Shown: positions 1 to 7,703 of the stretch, piece by piece | Layout: each line of letters begins with the position of its first letter | How positions within the stretch are numbered: position 1 is the first letter of the stretch | NCBI RefSeq assembly: GCF_000428105.1 | Contig: NZ_ATZH01000027.1 | Coordinates: 1 to 64,000 of the forward strand | Length of the DNA stretch: 64,000 bases | Direction of reading: 5' to 3' | Source of the DNA: Bacteroides pyogenes DSM 20611 = JCM 6294 | GTDB lineage: Bacteria; Bacteroidota; Bacteroidia; Bacteroidales; Bacteroidaceae | Position numbers and translations under genes: made by a program | The notes under the pieces: generated by a model | What the model saw: only the letters and a program-made list of their open reading frames with translations | Told to the model about the DNA's origin: nothing | Database searches by the model: none

Positions 1-377
1 TGAACGGCAATACTCCGTTTTTTAAGCCGATTTTAAGCCGCTTATCGCATCAAAAAAGGGTGGATAGAACCGTCCTGAGTGGGTGGGCATGCTCCGTTTT
101 CGCCACCGTGGCGGGTTGTTTGAAACTGATGGGAGCCCACTCCTGTTTGACACGATCCCTGTCAACTGAACATTTTTTACGCCAATAGTGATAAGTTGAA
201 TAACTTACACCTATTTGTTGCAGGTACGATTTCAATGGCAGGCCACTTTGTTGCACCTGCAATTCTAATTCTTCAAATTCTAATCTATTCATAATTATTG
301 AGGTTGGATTGTATATGCTAATGCAAAGCTACAACCAAACCCCAAGCTGTACAAGGTGTATTTGTTCGAATGCTTAC
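1..377 (-). mobile_element. IS66-family element, partial (one end only)
   Basis: The stretch carries the first small ORF of an IS66-type transposon and ends in a GCTTAC/GTAAGC sequence. IS66-family ends characteristically start with GTAA, so the element probably ends at 377. The rest (tnpB, tnpC, other end) lies left of the window. The motif AATGCTTAC occurs twice (369-377 and 386-394), so the end could also be at 394. Target duplication cannot be checked with one end missing. Confidence 0.6.
50..292 (-). CDS. IS66 family accessory protein (TnpA/ORF1-like)
   Basis: This 80-residue protein resembles the small first ORF of IS66-family transposons. It has an N-terminal helix-turn-helix-like region (about residues 15-40) with the 'SYSTYHYWRKK' signature typical of these accessory proteins, thought to bind DNA at the element ends. 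It starts at 292 and ends at a TGA at 50-52; the tnpB gene that normally follows would lie beyond the left edge. Bacteroidales IS66 elements keep the order ORF1-TnpB-TnpC. The copy may belong to a complete element, but only this end is visible. Confidence 0.7.
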   Translation of the reverse strand: MNRLEFEELELQVQQSGLPLKSYLQQIGVSYSTYHYWRKKCSVDRDRVKQEWAPISFKQPATVAKTEHAHPLRTVLSTLF

Positions 378-520
378 GTTTATCAAATGCTTACAGAGAA
401 CAAATATAATGAGTTTCTACAAAGCATCAAAATTGCAGAAGTATTTATTATTCCTGTTTTTCTAAAGTATACAGATTCTCTATCTTTCTATTTATGGATT
501 TACGTCTATTGCATCAGGTA

Positions 521-1486
521 CTAATAATAGTTATTCAACTTTAATAGATATACATAATCACAGGGGGAATAGGCAATATCTATATTATATTGATTCGTAG
601 ATGCATAACATACTTGAATATCTGGATGTGTTAATGCAGTTATAGCACAAGATATTGTTGATATCTTATTACTCATGGGACTAATCACTATATTATATTT
701 TTCTCTATTCTCAACTATAATATCTTCTAGACTTTCTTTCGTTGTTTCAATATCAATACAGGAAAACGAGAAAGGTATACAGTGAGGATTTGTCATTTTA
801 AGCTTTTGAAAATGGCAGTCATTGATTTTAGCCAATTCACTATTGATAGAAGTACTATCAAAGGCTTGTCCAATATAAAGTTTTGATGGCTCAAAAATCT
901 CAATAAGCGTTTCAGCTCTTTCATACTCAAATCCAACAAGAACTATTAACAGTAATTCTTTCATTGCTGAAAAATCACCAGAATACCCCAATACAGTTCT
1001 AATATCTCTAACACCTTTAGAAAGCCATATGTCTTCAGGCTTCATATTTTGTTCATAATATGCTGATGAAGGCGTGTATAAGAAATAAGATTGAATATTT
1101 TGAAATTTGTCAAATAATATTCGAGATAAAATTAATAAATTTTCACGTGTCAATGTAGTAGTATCAACAATTATTGTCGAATCCGAAGGAATAGACGACA
1201 AAAGAGAATAAAACATATCATATACTGCAATAGGATTATGTTTCTTCAAAATTAGTGTTTCCACTTTCTCTGGAGAGATAGCTTTCATCTTATCCAAATT
1301 ATTTTCGGAAACTATATAGTTATTCTCAAAATGACAAATTCTGATTCTTTCTACCAAGTCTAAATCAAGTGTATTTATCAAGATAAGACATCTTTCATCA
1401 AAACTTGAGCTACAAATGAATAAATCAATTTTAAAAGTTAAAACTGATTTTAGTTCATTAAGTTGTACTTTTCTGAATTTATCCAT
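521..1486 (-). CDS. unrecognised protein, last gene of candidate defence operon
   Basis: I do not recognise this 321-residue protein. It has no signal peptide or membrane segment. Two strand-turn-helix modules stand out: 'FICSSSFDERCL' near residues 23-34 followed by 'STIIVDTTTLTRENLLIL' near 102-119, and a second half beginning 'VGFEYERAETLIEIF' near 189-203. This looks like duplicated Rossmann-like folds, as in nucleotide or ligand sensors, but that is inference. It starts 17 bp after the AAA ATPase gene and shares its AT-rich composition, so it is almost certainly co-transcribed as the fourth gene. It could be the effector or sensor of the system. No nuclease motif (PD-ExK, HNH, HxH) is evident. 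The gene ends at 521; no clear terminator is visible before the IS66 end. Confidence 0.8.
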   Translation of the reverse strand: MDKFRKVQLNELKSVLTFKIDLFICSSSFDERCLILINTLDLDLVERIRICHFENNYIVSENNLDKMKAISPEKVETLILKKHNPIAVYDMFYSLLSSIPSDSTIIVDTTTLTRENLLILSRILFDKFQNIQSYFLYTPSSAYYEQNMKPEDIWLSKGVRDIRTVLGYSGDFSAMKELLLIVLVGFEYERAETLIEIFEPSKLYIGQAFDSTSINSELAKINDCHFQKLKMTNPHCIPFSFSCIDIETTKESLEDIIVENREKYNIVISPMSNKISTISCAITALTHPDIQVCYASTNQYNIDIAYSPCDYVYLLKLNNYY

Positions 1487-1503
1487 GATAATTTATTTTT
1501 TAA

Positions 1504-3279
1504 CTATTCATCTATTTCAAAATCTAATTCTTTTTGAATCACTTTTTCCTCATCTATCAATTTCTTAGAAAAGATATTGAGGAATTTCTTTGTGCTATAA
1601 AGAGCCACTTTAAGATCATCACTTGACATAAATTGATATCCGGCAAAACTTGTTGGGTCCAGTTTGAAATGTGGTGCCAAGAGTCTACTTAATACATATA
1701 ACTTGTTACGTCCTCCACCAAGTTTATTACCAATAGTACTTTCGTGTAGATAACCTAGTTGGATACCCATGTCGAGAATCTCTTTTAACTCATAATCGGG
1801 TCTCGTTGTCAATGCAACAGAAAATACTCTTCTTTCAGAACAATTTGACACCAATATTCTATGAAATAATTCTCCTAAAGATGTGATTAAATTATATAAT
1901 TTATCAGCTTTTTTTAGTTTTCTTTCATCTTTAAGGCAATCTTTGAAAATTTTAGAAAATTCATCTTCTAAGAATGAAGTTGAATACTTCTTTATAATTT
2001 CGTTCTGGATAGAATCTGATATAAATCCTTCAAATACACTATTGTTTCTGGATAATGATTCAGCGTACATATCTTGTGCTGGAGCCAGGAAGTTTCTTAT
2101 TATGCCTGAAGAGATTGCTACTAATTGGTTGAATCCTGCATAGCTATATGTACTACCAGATTTTGTTTCTTGCAATCTTTTGATATATTCTGGACGAGAA
2201 TATCTTCGTGCGGCATCACCTCCCGCATATTCTTTTTCGTCATCAAAGTTTTTCTCCAATATTTCGTCATATAGTGCTTTAATCTTTTCTTCTTGTATTT
2301 TATCATTTGGGAAAAAAACTTCAGCTGAAGTTTCTTTATTGAGATAAACATTTATTCTTCTCTCTACAATTGCTTTAACTCTCTTGTAATAATCTCTGTT
2401 TGATGAAGTGTAAATAGTAGCAATATTCACTTCAGAGTAATCGTGTGGAGAATCAATCCTTTTTCCTGTAGTTGTTAGATAGTTTTTATAGTCTAGCTGA
2501 GTCGAAATCTTGATGCAAATATCTTTGGTAGACCTGTATGAAACCCATGTATTCAAAACCTTGGTTTGAGATTCATTTAAATATCCTGCATCGTCTATTA
2601 AAAAGAAAAATGGCTTTCCTTGAGGAAAGCAAGGTATTTTTTTTAATGCAGAAATTACAGGACTAAAGAAGTCTATAAAATCCATTAGTGGCCCTGAATA
2701 TGGAAGTAACTCTCCTGATAAGCCTACTTTTTTACAATATTGCGTACACTCTCTATTTAGTTTATCCATGAATACTGCAATATCTTTCATTATACAGAAG
2801 CCATTCTTGTTTTCACTGACAAGTGTTTCAATACCTAAAAGCTCAATATTCCATAAAAAATCATTTTTGAAAAAATAAAGAATCTCATCAGTATACTTAT
2901 TTAATTCTTCATTGTATGTCTCATATATAAATTTGAATGTTTTTGATAAAACATATGTAACGAGTAAATGTTCATTAATAAAGCTACTTGCGTGATTTTC
3001 AAATCTTTCTAGCTCAGAAATGTTAATATTTGTCAGCTTTATGGGGATGTATATAGAGAAAAAATCAAGCTCATTGAAGTTTTTCCCTGTTACTATTTTT
3101 TGACAATCGGGCAGGAGGTATCTAAACATCATGCTTTTCCCAGAACCTCGGGGTCCATTTAAAAAAGTATGACCAAGTTCTGGAACTTGATGAAAATCTG
3201 AGAAAACATCAACAAATAGCTTTACAATTTCTTCTGCGGTGTTCTGCTCTGGAGTTTTTATTTCAAATGGATTTTTCAT
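1504..3279 (-). CDS. ORC/CDC6-like AAA ATPase, candidate defence operon
   Basis: A 591-residue P-loop ATPase. The Walker A motif GPRGSGKS lies at residues 42-49 and a Walker B FFFLIDDAGYL at about 224-234, followed by 'LNTWVSYRS' and 'IKISTQ' (about 242-261), which fits a sensor 1 strand. The late Walker B and long helical insert recall the ORC1/CDC6-like AAA ATPases often found beside defence genes. The C-terminal third (about 430-591) may hold winged-helix-like segments, which is inference. It overlaps the upstream HD gene by 4 bp (ATGA, 3276-3279), implying translational coupling. Expected role: ATP-dependent sensing or loading that controls the HD protein or the downstream protein. The biochemical activity cannot be read from the sequence. 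Confidence 0.85.
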   Translation of the reverse strand: MKNPFEIKTPEQNTAEEIVKLFVDVFSDFHQVPELGHTFLNGPRGSGKSMMFRYLLPDCQKIVTGKNFNELDFFSIYIPIKLTNINISELERFENHASSFINEHLLVTYVLSKTFKFIYETYNEELNKYTDEILYFFKNDFLWNIELLGIETLVSENKNGFCIMKDIAVFMDKLNRECTQYCKKVGLSGELLPYSGPLMDFIDFFSPVISALKKIPCFPQGKPFFFLIDDAGYLNESQTKVLNTWVSYRSTKDICIKISTQLDYKNYLTTTGKRIDSPHDYSEVNIATIYTSSNRDYYKRVKAIVERRINVYLNKETSAEVFFPNDKIQEEKIKALYDEILEKNFDDEKEYAGGDAARRYSRPEYIKRLQETKSGSTYSYAGFNQLVAISSGIIRNFLAPAQDMYAESLSRNNSVFEGFISDSIQNEIIKKYSTSFLEDEFSKIFKDCLKDERKLKKADKLYNLITSLGELFHRILVSNCSERRVFSVALTTRPDYELKEILDMGIQLGYLHESTIGNKLGGGRNKLYVLSRLLAPHFKLDPTSFAGYQFMSSDDLKVALYSTKKFLNIFSKKLIDEEKVIQKELDFEIDE

Positions 3280-4316
3280 TCTTTTATCATATTAGAAGTT
3301 GTTAACTTTTCGCTTAAATATTTCCCCGTCATCTTATTACCATCATCTATCAAGTCTTTCTCGCAAAAAGAAAAAATATTAAAATCTTTTGGGAATATAG
3401 GATAATCTTGCTCTTCTATTCTATAAGAAACTTTCCGAAAAAAGTCTTCACCATCTTTGTCGCAAAAATTAATTTCAACAGAAACCATATTTATTCTTGC
3501 GGATTCTGGCAAAAAACGATTACAATACAAACACTCTGTAAATGTTTTTAATGTCCGCTCATAAATTTCATCAATTAAAAAAATATCTACTCCATTTTTT
3601 TTAAGTGGATTAGATATGTGTTTTGATTCAAGGTAAAATATCATTTTAATTTCTTTACTTTTTGTTAAAGCTTTACAGGAATCCAAGCACGCAGAAAATT
3701 CATGGAAAATTTGGCTCTCTTCCATAATTAGTTCTTTTTCTCTTAAAAAGACGGAAGTTCTAGTAAAATCATCCGCCAGCTCATCCGCCAGTCTTAATAT
3801 GGAGGCAATTAGTTTTATTCTTACATTAGTCGAGAATATATAAACAATGTCTTCTCCATGAAGGTTCCCAATTGGATTATTTTTTCCGGAATGGGCACAA
3901 GCTATTGCTGATATATATTTTCTTTCAGGCGTACTAATTAGAGTATTATCAAACTTGGAGATTATTTTTCTCGCATTTTTCTCATGTTCTTTTCTTCCAT
4001 TGATAATATGACCTGCATCGTGAATTTGAATTGATAGAAGCAAAAAAAATGTTTCATATGGTGAAAGTTCAACTGAGTTATCTTTTAAGAGATCAGTAGC
4101 TCTATCTATAACTTTAGCTATGTGTCTTTCTCCATGGTCATTTAATAATGAATCTGGAAGATATTCTTTTACAATTGCTTTTATTTCAGGATGTATATTG
4201 AGTCTGATGTAATCTCTTATTGTGCGATATTTGGCTACATAATCATGACCGTCAGGAAATTCACTTTCCTTTCTTTGTAGAAACCATGCTTCAATATTAT
4301 TATTATCTAAATTCAT
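3276..4316 (-). CDS. HD-domain phosphohydrolase-like protein, candidate defence operon
   Basis: This 346-residue protein carries a recognisable HD superfamily core. The N-terminal element is 'NDHGERH' (residues 59-65), the diagnostic H99-D100 pair sits in 'IQIHDAGH', a further His is in 'CAHSGK' (about 142), and a distal Asp is in 'RLADELADD' (175-183). HD proteins hydrolyse phosphate esters: dNTPs, cyclic nucleotides, (p)ppGpp or nucleic acids. In phage defence they often deplete nucleotides or cut nucleic acid. Residues after about 200 are unrecognised. The start lies 7 bp after the methyltransferase stop, and the end overlaps the ATPase gene by 4 bp, so all are translated from one message. 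Substrate unknown. Confidence 0.85.
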   Translation of the reverse strand: MNLDNNNIEAWFLQRKESEFPDGHDYVAKYRTIRDYIRLNIHPEIKAIVKEYLPDSLLNDHGERHIAKVIDRATDLLKDNSVELSPYETFFLLLSIQIHDAGHIINGRKEHEKNARKIISKFDNTLISTPERKYISAIACAHSGKNNPIGNLHGEDIVYIFSTNVRIKLIASILRLADELADDFTRTSVFLREKELIMEESQIFHEFSACLDSCKALTKSKEIKMIFYLESKHISNPLKKNGVDIFLIDEIYERTLKTFTECLYCNRFLPESARINMVSVEINFCDKDGEDFFRKVSYRIEEQDYPIFPKDFNIFSFCEKDLIDDGNKMTGKYLSEKLTTSNMIKE

Positions 4317-4323
4317 AGTAATT

Positions 4324-5391
4324 TTATTTGTAACTCAAAATTTTACGAAATATTGATTCTGCCAAAAGAGGGGGGACTGCATTTCCTATTTGTTGCTGAA
4401 TATAATGTATTGTTCCTTCAAAAATAAAATCGTCAGGAAAACTTTGCAATCTTGCAGCTTCTCTTACTGACAAACCTCTATCTTGCAATGGATGTATCAG
4501 CATATTTTTTCTATAATTAGAAATAACAACAGATGGCTCATGTTCCTTTAATCGTCTATATATTCCACTATGGCAATTATTCTTATCTTTATAATTACTC
4601 ATTAACTCTTCAGGGATTGCTTTCCAATTTTGACCTGGCTTAATATACTTATATCGCTCTATTATATAATCAGCATTCCTTGAAACAAAATTTTGAGTAG
4701 CATCTTTTGATCTCTTACGCATGATTGATGCATATTCACTTAATTCATTATTTTCCCGATAAGGTAGTGATTGATAGTGCGCTCCATTTTCTAATATTGG
4801 TAAATCATTAATGGCTTCACCAACAGTAACAACTTTACCTGTTGGATTAGGAAATTCAAAATTTATACCGAGACGATTTCCCACGATGAAGAAACGATTT
4901 CGATGTTGTGGAACTCCATAATCTGAAGCATATAAGATTGCTTCAGAAGTTGTATATCCAATTCTTTTAAACTGATTCAATATGTAACGTAAAGTTCTTC
5001 CTTTGTCAAAATTGACTAACCCTTCGACATTCTCAAAAAGAAACCATTCAGGATTAAGGCCGTAGACAAAACGAAGAAACTCTTTAAATAAACCATTATT
5101 TTCATTTTCAAGATTACGAGTTTTTCTATTAGAAACTGAGAAGCCTTGGCATGGTGGACCTCCAAATAATATAAAAAAATTCTCATGAGAAAAATCAGCC
5201 GTATTTACAGTTGAAATATCTTGTTTAATAATTTGGGTATTAGGATGGTTTCTGGCATATGTTTTAGCAGAATTCTGATCAAGTTCTACCGCATAACGCA
5301 CAGTTATACCAGCCCATTCAGCTCCTAAGCTGAGTCCTCCTGCGCCAGAAAATATATCAATGCCTATTTTACTAGTTTTACAATTCTTCAT
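4324..5391 (-). CDS. DNA (cytosine-5-)-methyltransferase
   Basis: A 355-residue C5-cytosine DNA methyltransferase with all major motifs in order: motif I DIFSGAGGLSLG (residues 12-23), motif IV GGPPCQGFS with catalytic Cys81, motif VI ENVEGL (120-125), motif VIII QHRNR (162-166), 'SVREAARLQSFPDDF' (308-322) and motif X QIGNAVPP (334-341). It should transfer methyl from SAM to cytosine in a short DNA target; the target-recognition stretch (about 190-300) does not reveal which. It is the promoter-proximal gene of the four-gene operon. No restriction endonuclease follows; the downstream partners are an HD protein and an ATPase. Methylation may mark self DNA for those partners, which is inference. 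An orphan or phage-derived enzyme is the alternative. Confidence 0.95.
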   Translation of the reverse strand: MKNCKTSKIGIDIFSGAGGLSLGAEWAGITVRYAVELDQNSAKTYARNHPNTQIIKQDISTVNTADFSHENFFILFGGPPCQGFSVSNRKTRNLENENNGLFKEFLRFVYGLNPEWFLFENVEGLVNFDKGRTLRYILNQFKRIGYTTSEAILYASDYGVPQHRNRFFIVGNRLGINFEFPNPTGKVVTVGEAINDLPILENGAHYQSLPYRENNELSEYASIMRKRSKDATQNFVSRNADYIIERYKYIKPGQNWKAIPEELMSNYKDKNNCHSGIYRRLKEHEPSVVISNYRKNMLIHPLQDRGLSVREAARLQSFPDDFIFEGTIHYIQQQIGNAVPPLLAESIFRKILSYK

Positions 5392-5410
5392 AAGAAATCG
5401 AAAATTAGCC

Positions 5411-5419
5411 GCAAAGGTA
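5411..5419 (-). promoter_or_regulatory. predicted -7 box of the defence operon
   Basis: The minus strand reads TACCTTTGC, matching the Bacteroidales -7 consensus TAnnTTTG, about 20 nt upstream of the methyltransferase ATG (5391). No good -33 TTTG is seen. Further upstream (about 5483-5506) an imperfect GCTCT/AGAGC hairpin may terminate the remnant gene at 5523. Confidence 0.5.
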
Positions 5420-5522
5420 TAATTTTTTTTGCTATGTTTCTACTTTTCTGTTGATTATATGACTGTTAGTGTTATAAAACAGCTCTAGATGTTGTTATAA
5501 AGAGCAATATGTAACAGGAATA

Positions 5523-5861
5523 TTATGTCCAATACCTCTTCTTCTTCTTCTTTTTCTTTTTACGCTTCTGTGCCTGCAAATTCTCTGCTGATGTTACATC
5601 GTAATTGTTGCCTTCTCCCAATGAAAAGATTGACAACAGAGAATCACCACTACTATTATTTTGCTGATTGTAAGTATGCTTAGTATCTTTCTTGCTATCA
5701 AGATTGCAAGAAATCATGTTTCCTTTTCCACTGGATTTGAATAAATCTTTTTTCTTTTCTCCAGTAAAGTCTTGATTTTGTATTTCAAGTTGTTCGGAGA
5801 TTGAACCGTTCTTTATGGTGTTGTGATAGTCAAACGCTTCTGATTGTTGGCGGTTGTAGCC
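5523..5861 (-). pseudogene. truncated gene, Lys-rich C-terminus (possible mobilization protein remnant)
   Basis: An open minus-strand frame runs from the IS3 boundary to a TAA at 5523, giving about 112 residues with no start of its own at the IS junction. An internal ATG at 5717 would give 64 residues. The sequence is polar and ends in a run of eight lysines (KRKKKKKKKKRYWT). Such Lys-rich tails occur at the C-termini of some Bacteroidales mobilization relaxases, and the position between an integrase stub and cargo genes suits that reading, but nothing catalytic remains. The N-terminal part is missing, apparently lost when the IS3 element arrived or recombined. Confidence 0.55.
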
Positions 5862-5945
5862 AAACTATAATACTCCCCAAAAACTGGACAACAAGTTAAG
5901 ATATGACGATGAAAGAAAAAACATTATCTTTAACAAAAAAAACTT

Positions 5946-6224
5946 ATGTCCACAACAAGAAGAAAATTCAGCACAGAGTTCAAAGTGAAAGTCGTTTTAG
6001 AATCTTTAAAAGAGCGCGAAACATTAGAAAGTTTAGCCAAGAAGTATGAGTTGTTGCCAACGCAGATTTCGGCATGGAAAGCCCAGGCACTTCAAAATTT
6101 CGGTCAAGTATTCAGTTCCGACAAACAGCAGCCAAAAGAAAAACCGGTTGATATTGAAAAGCTTTATTGGCAAATCGGTCAATTGAAAGTTGAGAACGAC
6201 TATCTAAAAAAAAAGTTGCAATGA
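5946..6224 (+). CDS. IS3 family transposase OrfA
   Basis: A 92-residue HTH_Tnp_1-type protein. The N-terminus (MSTTRRKFSTEFKVKVV) and helix-turn-helix region to about residue 50 bind the IS ends. A C-terminal heptad-like helix (about 65-92) serves as the multimerisation zipper. Near its 3' end is a run of nine A followed by G (6206-6215), a slippery sequence. OrfB is in the -1 frame, so programmed frameshifting to make the OrfAB fusion transposase is likely, as in the rest of the family. Confidence 0.92.
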   Translation: MSTTRRKFSTEFKVKVVLESLKERETLESLAKKYELLPTQISAWKAQALQNFGQVFSSDKQQPKEKPVDIEKLYWQIGQLKVENDYLKKKLQ

Positions 6225-7063
6225 GAAGTGCTGACGAAAGAAAAAAGATGGTCGATACCAATCACGAGGCACTGTTTGTTAGCAGGCAGCTAAACTTGGT
6301 TTCCATTGCCAGCAGCAGTTTTTACTACGTCCCCAAAGGCGAAAGCGAAGAAAACTTGGCAATTCTTCGTTTACTCGACGAGCAGTATTTCAAAACACCC
6401 TTTTATGGAGTTTTACGGCTCACGGCGCTGCTCGTCGGCTTTGGCTATAAAGTCAGCCACAAACGCATACGCCGATTGATGGAAATACTCGATTGGAAAA
6501 CCATCTACAGGGAACCCAAAACAACAATAGGAAACAAAGCACACAAAAAGTATCCCTACTTGCTTCGAAACCTGAAGATAGAGCGATGCAATCAAGTTTG
6601 GGCAATCGACATCACCTTCATCCCGATGAAAACGGGTTTTATGTATCTGATGGCGGTAATAGACTTGTACAGTCGCTACGTGCTTCATTGGTCGCTTTCC
6701 AACTCAATGAGTGCAGAATGGTGTGCAGAAATTTTGAAAGAAGCAATAAGCAAACATGGTAAGCCTGAAATTTTCAACACCGACCAAGGCAGCCAATTTA
6801 CGAGCGACGCATTCATCAAAGCGCTAACCGACAACGAAATAAAGATTTCAATGGACGGCAAAGGGCGCGCTCTGGACAATGTTTTCATAGAACGTCTCCG
6901 GCGCAGCGTAAAATATGAGCACATCTATTTGAATGTTTACGAAGATGGTGTATCTTTGTGGAAAGGGTTGAACGGATATTTTCGGTTTTATAACCAAGAA
7001 CGTCCACACCAATCCTTATCATACAAAACTCCTGCTAATTGCTATTATGCCAATGCGGCTTGA
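6221..7063 (+). CDS. IS3 family transposase OrfB (DDE integrase core)
   Basis: A 280-residue protein with an HTH_21 region (about 45-95) and an rve integrase core. The catalytic triad is D130 ('WAIDITF'), D188 ('NTDQGSQF') and E224 ('FIERL'), with 35 residues between D188 and E224 as expected for IS3 DDE enzymes. The family K/R after E is present ('RRSVKYE'). It overlaps OrfA by 4 bp in the -1 frame. All catalytic residues are present, so the element may still be active. It catalyses the strand transfers of the copy-out-paste-in pathway. Confidence 0.95.
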   Translation: MRSADERKKMVDTNHEALFVSRQLNLVSIASSSFYYVPKGESEENLAILRLLDEQYFKTPFYGVLRLTALLVGFGYKVSHKRIRRLMEILDWKTIYREPKTTIGNKAHKKYPYLLRNLKIERCNQVWAIDITFIPMKTGFMYLMAVIDLYSRYVLHWSLSNSMSAEWCAEILKEAISKHGKPEIFNTDQGSQFTSDAFIKALTDNEIKISMDGKGRALDNVFIERLRRSVKYEHIYLNVYEDGVSLWKGLNGYFRFYNQERPHQSLSYKTPANCYYANAA

Positions 7064-7107
7064 AAAATGAGAAAAAACTATCTTAACTTAAAGAGAAGCC
7101 TGTCCAA

Positions 7108-7266
7108 TTAAGTGGGGGTATTATAGTTTACGGAACAACTTCTTTTGATAGAAATATCTACCATACAGCCGTTTACAGTGATTCTCATGCACACAGGTGC
7201 TTCTCCGTTCTTTAATAACTTGGCTTTTTTGATAAAGAACAAAACAGAAAATGATTTTCTAGCCAT
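7108..7266 (-). pseudogene. tyrosine recombinase (integrase), N-terminal stub cut by IS3
   Basis: The minus strand from ATG at 7266 encodes MARKSFSVLFFIKKAKLLKN and continues GEAPVCMRITVNG, the arm-type DNA-binding N-terminus typical of Bacteroidales phage and ICE integrases. After about 45 residues the frame crosses into the IS3 terminal repeat (7129) and stops at 7108-7110. The SAM-like and catalytic domains (R-H-R-Y) are absent from the window. It sits next to tRNA-Lys and reads away from it, the usual place for an island integrase. It is certainly non-functional as an integrase. Confidence 0.8.
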
Positions 7267-7451
7267 TTTTACATCGTTTTTAGAGTTACAAAACTATGTA
7301 TTCTCTTCCAAAGTACGACCATGCAAAATACTATGAATCAGTGAGAAAGATGCAAATTCGTGGAAATTTTTCGAACTAAATTTTAGTCCCACGATTTATC
7401 CACCGATAATATGCTTGAAACGGCTATTTTCTGCTACCTGCTAGAAAAAAG

Positions 7452-7484
7452 AAATCCCCGATAATGTTTGATTATCAGGGATTT
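7452..7484 (-). terminator. terminator of tRNA-Lys
   Basis: Inverted repeat AAATCCCCGATAAT / ATTATCAGGGATTT with a 5-nt loop, followed on the minus strand by a T-rich run. It lies just downstream of the tRNA 3' end. Confidence 0.7.
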
Positions 7485-7508
7485 GCTTGATTTTTCTTTT
7501 GTTTTTTG

Positions 7509-7581
7509 TGATCCGCCTGGGGCTCGAACCCAGGACCCCAACATTAAAAGTGTTGTGCTCTACCTGCTGAGCTAGCGAATC
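7509..7581 (-). tRNA. tRNA-Lys (anticodon TTT)
   Basis: A 73-nt cloverleaf on the minus strand. The acceptor stem pairs GATTCGC with GCGGATC, the discriminator is A, the T arm contains GGTTCGAGCCC, and the anticodon loop reads CTTTTAA giving anticodon TTT. CCA is not encoded. The integrase stub lies about 240 bp beyond its 3' end, so it is a plausible landmark for island insertion, although no attachment-site repeat was seen within 1-7500. Confidence 0.95.
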
Positions 7582-7614
7582 AATCCTTATTGCTTTTCTT
7601 TCAAAATGCGGGTG

Positions 7615-7622
7615 CAAAGGTA
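7615..7622 (-). promoter_or_regulatory. predicted -7 box of tRNA-Lys
   Basis: The minus strand reads TACCTTTG, matching TAnnTTTG, 34 nt upstream of the tRNA 5' end. Confidence 0.5.
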
Positions 7623-7664
7623 GGACATTTTCCGAGAATTCCAAAACTTTTCAAACATTTTTCA

Positions 7665-7672
7665 TATCTTTG
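7665..7672 (+). promoter_or_regulatory. predicted -7 box of ettA
   Basis: TATCTTTG matches TAnnTTTG, 32 nt upstream of the ettA ATG at 7704. Confidence 0.5.
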
Positions 7673-7703
7673 TGCCATTATCAACAATATACAATTTTAA
7701 TAT

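Larger units (their letters stand above)
5862..7129 (+). mobile_element. IS3-family insertion sequence
   Basis: About 1.27 kb with two overlapping transposase frames. The ends are inverted repeats: AAACTATAATAC at 5862-5873 is matched by its reverse complement at 7118-7129, followed on both sides by a C-rich block and a TGGACA motif. No direct target duplication is visible (left flank GTAGCC, right flank ACGGAA). The flanking frames belong to two different broken genes, so a simple insertion is unlikely; adjacent deletion or recombination between two copies would fit. Confidence 0.85.

Noticed and set aside
309..524. Plus-strand open frame beside the IS66 end
   Set aside because: It spans the IS terminal repeat, has no family resemblance and no ribosome-binding context.
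7145..7336. Plus-strand 63-codon frame
   Set aside because: It is antisense to the integrase stub, whose protein sequence is recognisable on the minus strand.
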